Shown one piece after another: positions 14,092 through 14,187 of a DNA stretch of 14,187 nucleotides; positions within the stretch are counted from its first letter, which is position 1; each line of letters opens with the position of its first letter. This stretch comes from JBJKRW01 sp046704445 (GTDB lineage: Bacteria; Patescibacteriota; Microgenomatia; UBA1406; GWC2-37-13). A model generated the notes under the pieces. It saw nothing but the letters and a program-made list of their open reading frames with translations, was not told the DNA's origin and ran no database searches. The position numbers and the translations under genes were made by a program. The DNA lies in the NCBI GenBank assembly GCA_046704445.1, contig JBJKRW010000036.1:1-14187 (forward strand). Direction: 5' to 3'.

Positions 14092-14187
14092 ATGTTTTTT
14101 ATATTGCGCCGTTATTACGTGAGTTCTTTTCTGCAGAAAAGAACTCACGTAATAACGGCGCAATATAAAAAACATTTACAGACCCAG
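14080..14187. repeat. Perfect 108-base palindrome reaching the window end
   Basis: Two arms of 54 bases (14080-14133 and 14134-14187) are exact reverse complements with no spacer; the axis lies in CTG|CAG between 14133 and 14134. The left arm begins within the last codons of the unknown gene, so the right arm carries those codons reversed. The repeat stops where the window stops, so its true length is unknown. A fold-back of the assembly or of amplified DNA is the simplest explanation. A real hairpin, for example a terminator-like structure or a closed linear end, is less likely. Confidence 0.97.

Noticed and set aside
14080..14187. Reading the palindrome as the ordinary terminator of the last gene
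   Set aside because: The stem would be 54 pairs with no loop or following T-run inside the window and includes the coding end, unlike any normal Rho-independent terminator.
1..14187. CRISPR arrays, tRNA or rRNA genes, transposases, phage or toxin-antitoxin genes
   Set aside because: I looked for spaced direct repeats, cloverleaf-like sequences and mobile-element proteins and found none that I can support.

Overview
The window reads as a bacterial chromosomal fragment with moderate GC, tightly packed genes and no gap over 150 bases between genes. TGA is an ordinary stop: it ends genes at three four-base ATGA junctions and elsewhere. This excludes the lineages that read TGA as glycine. Most first genes of transcription units have a -10 box, often of the extended TGnTATAAT form, only 5-8 bases upstream of the ATG and no Shine-Dalgarno sequence, which implies leaderless mRNAs. 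That, together with the compact gene set, would fit a fermentative Patescibacteria/CPR-like organism (perhaps Microgenomates). This placement is inference; no marker gene here settles it.

Layout. 1-420: the end of groEL and its terminator. 449-2372 (minus): peptide deformylase, coupled to a small SRPBCC/AHSA1-like gene, then L-lactate dehydrogenase from its own promoter. 2420-6057 (minus): two overlapping genes for large proteins built from GH130 (mannoside phosphorylase-type) beta-propeller domains, four propeller units in all, three with the EDPRI motif. 6200-6886 (plus): an unrecognised protein with the best promoter in the window, divergent from the GH130 pair. 6981-9858 (minus): a zinc-uptake operon, zur-znuA-znuC-znuB, with a perfect 11-1-11 Fur-family operator lying over its promoter. 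9920-12338 (minus): three soluble enzymes (RBBP9/YdeN-type hydrolase, APH(6)-like kinase, HAD phosphatase-like protein); the hydrolase and kinase clearly have their own leaderless promoter. 12400-14091 (plus): a cupin, a Nudix hydrolase and a coupled unrecognised protein. 14080-14187: a perfect 108-base palindrome that begins inside the last codons of that gene and runs to the window end.

How the genes work together. The clearest system is self-regulated zinc import: the Fur-family repressor heads the operon and its box covers its own promoter. The zinc reading rests on a His (not Glu) at the third ligand position of the binding protein. The GH130 pair suggests mannoside breakdown or remodelling. 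LDH and GroEL are housekeeping functions. I see no CRISPR array, transposase, integrase, tRNA or rRNA. The items most worth checking are the leaderless promoter architecture, the propeller-duplicated GH130 pair, the altered motif in the deformylase, the two unknown genes and the end palindrome, which is probably an assembly or amplification fold-back.
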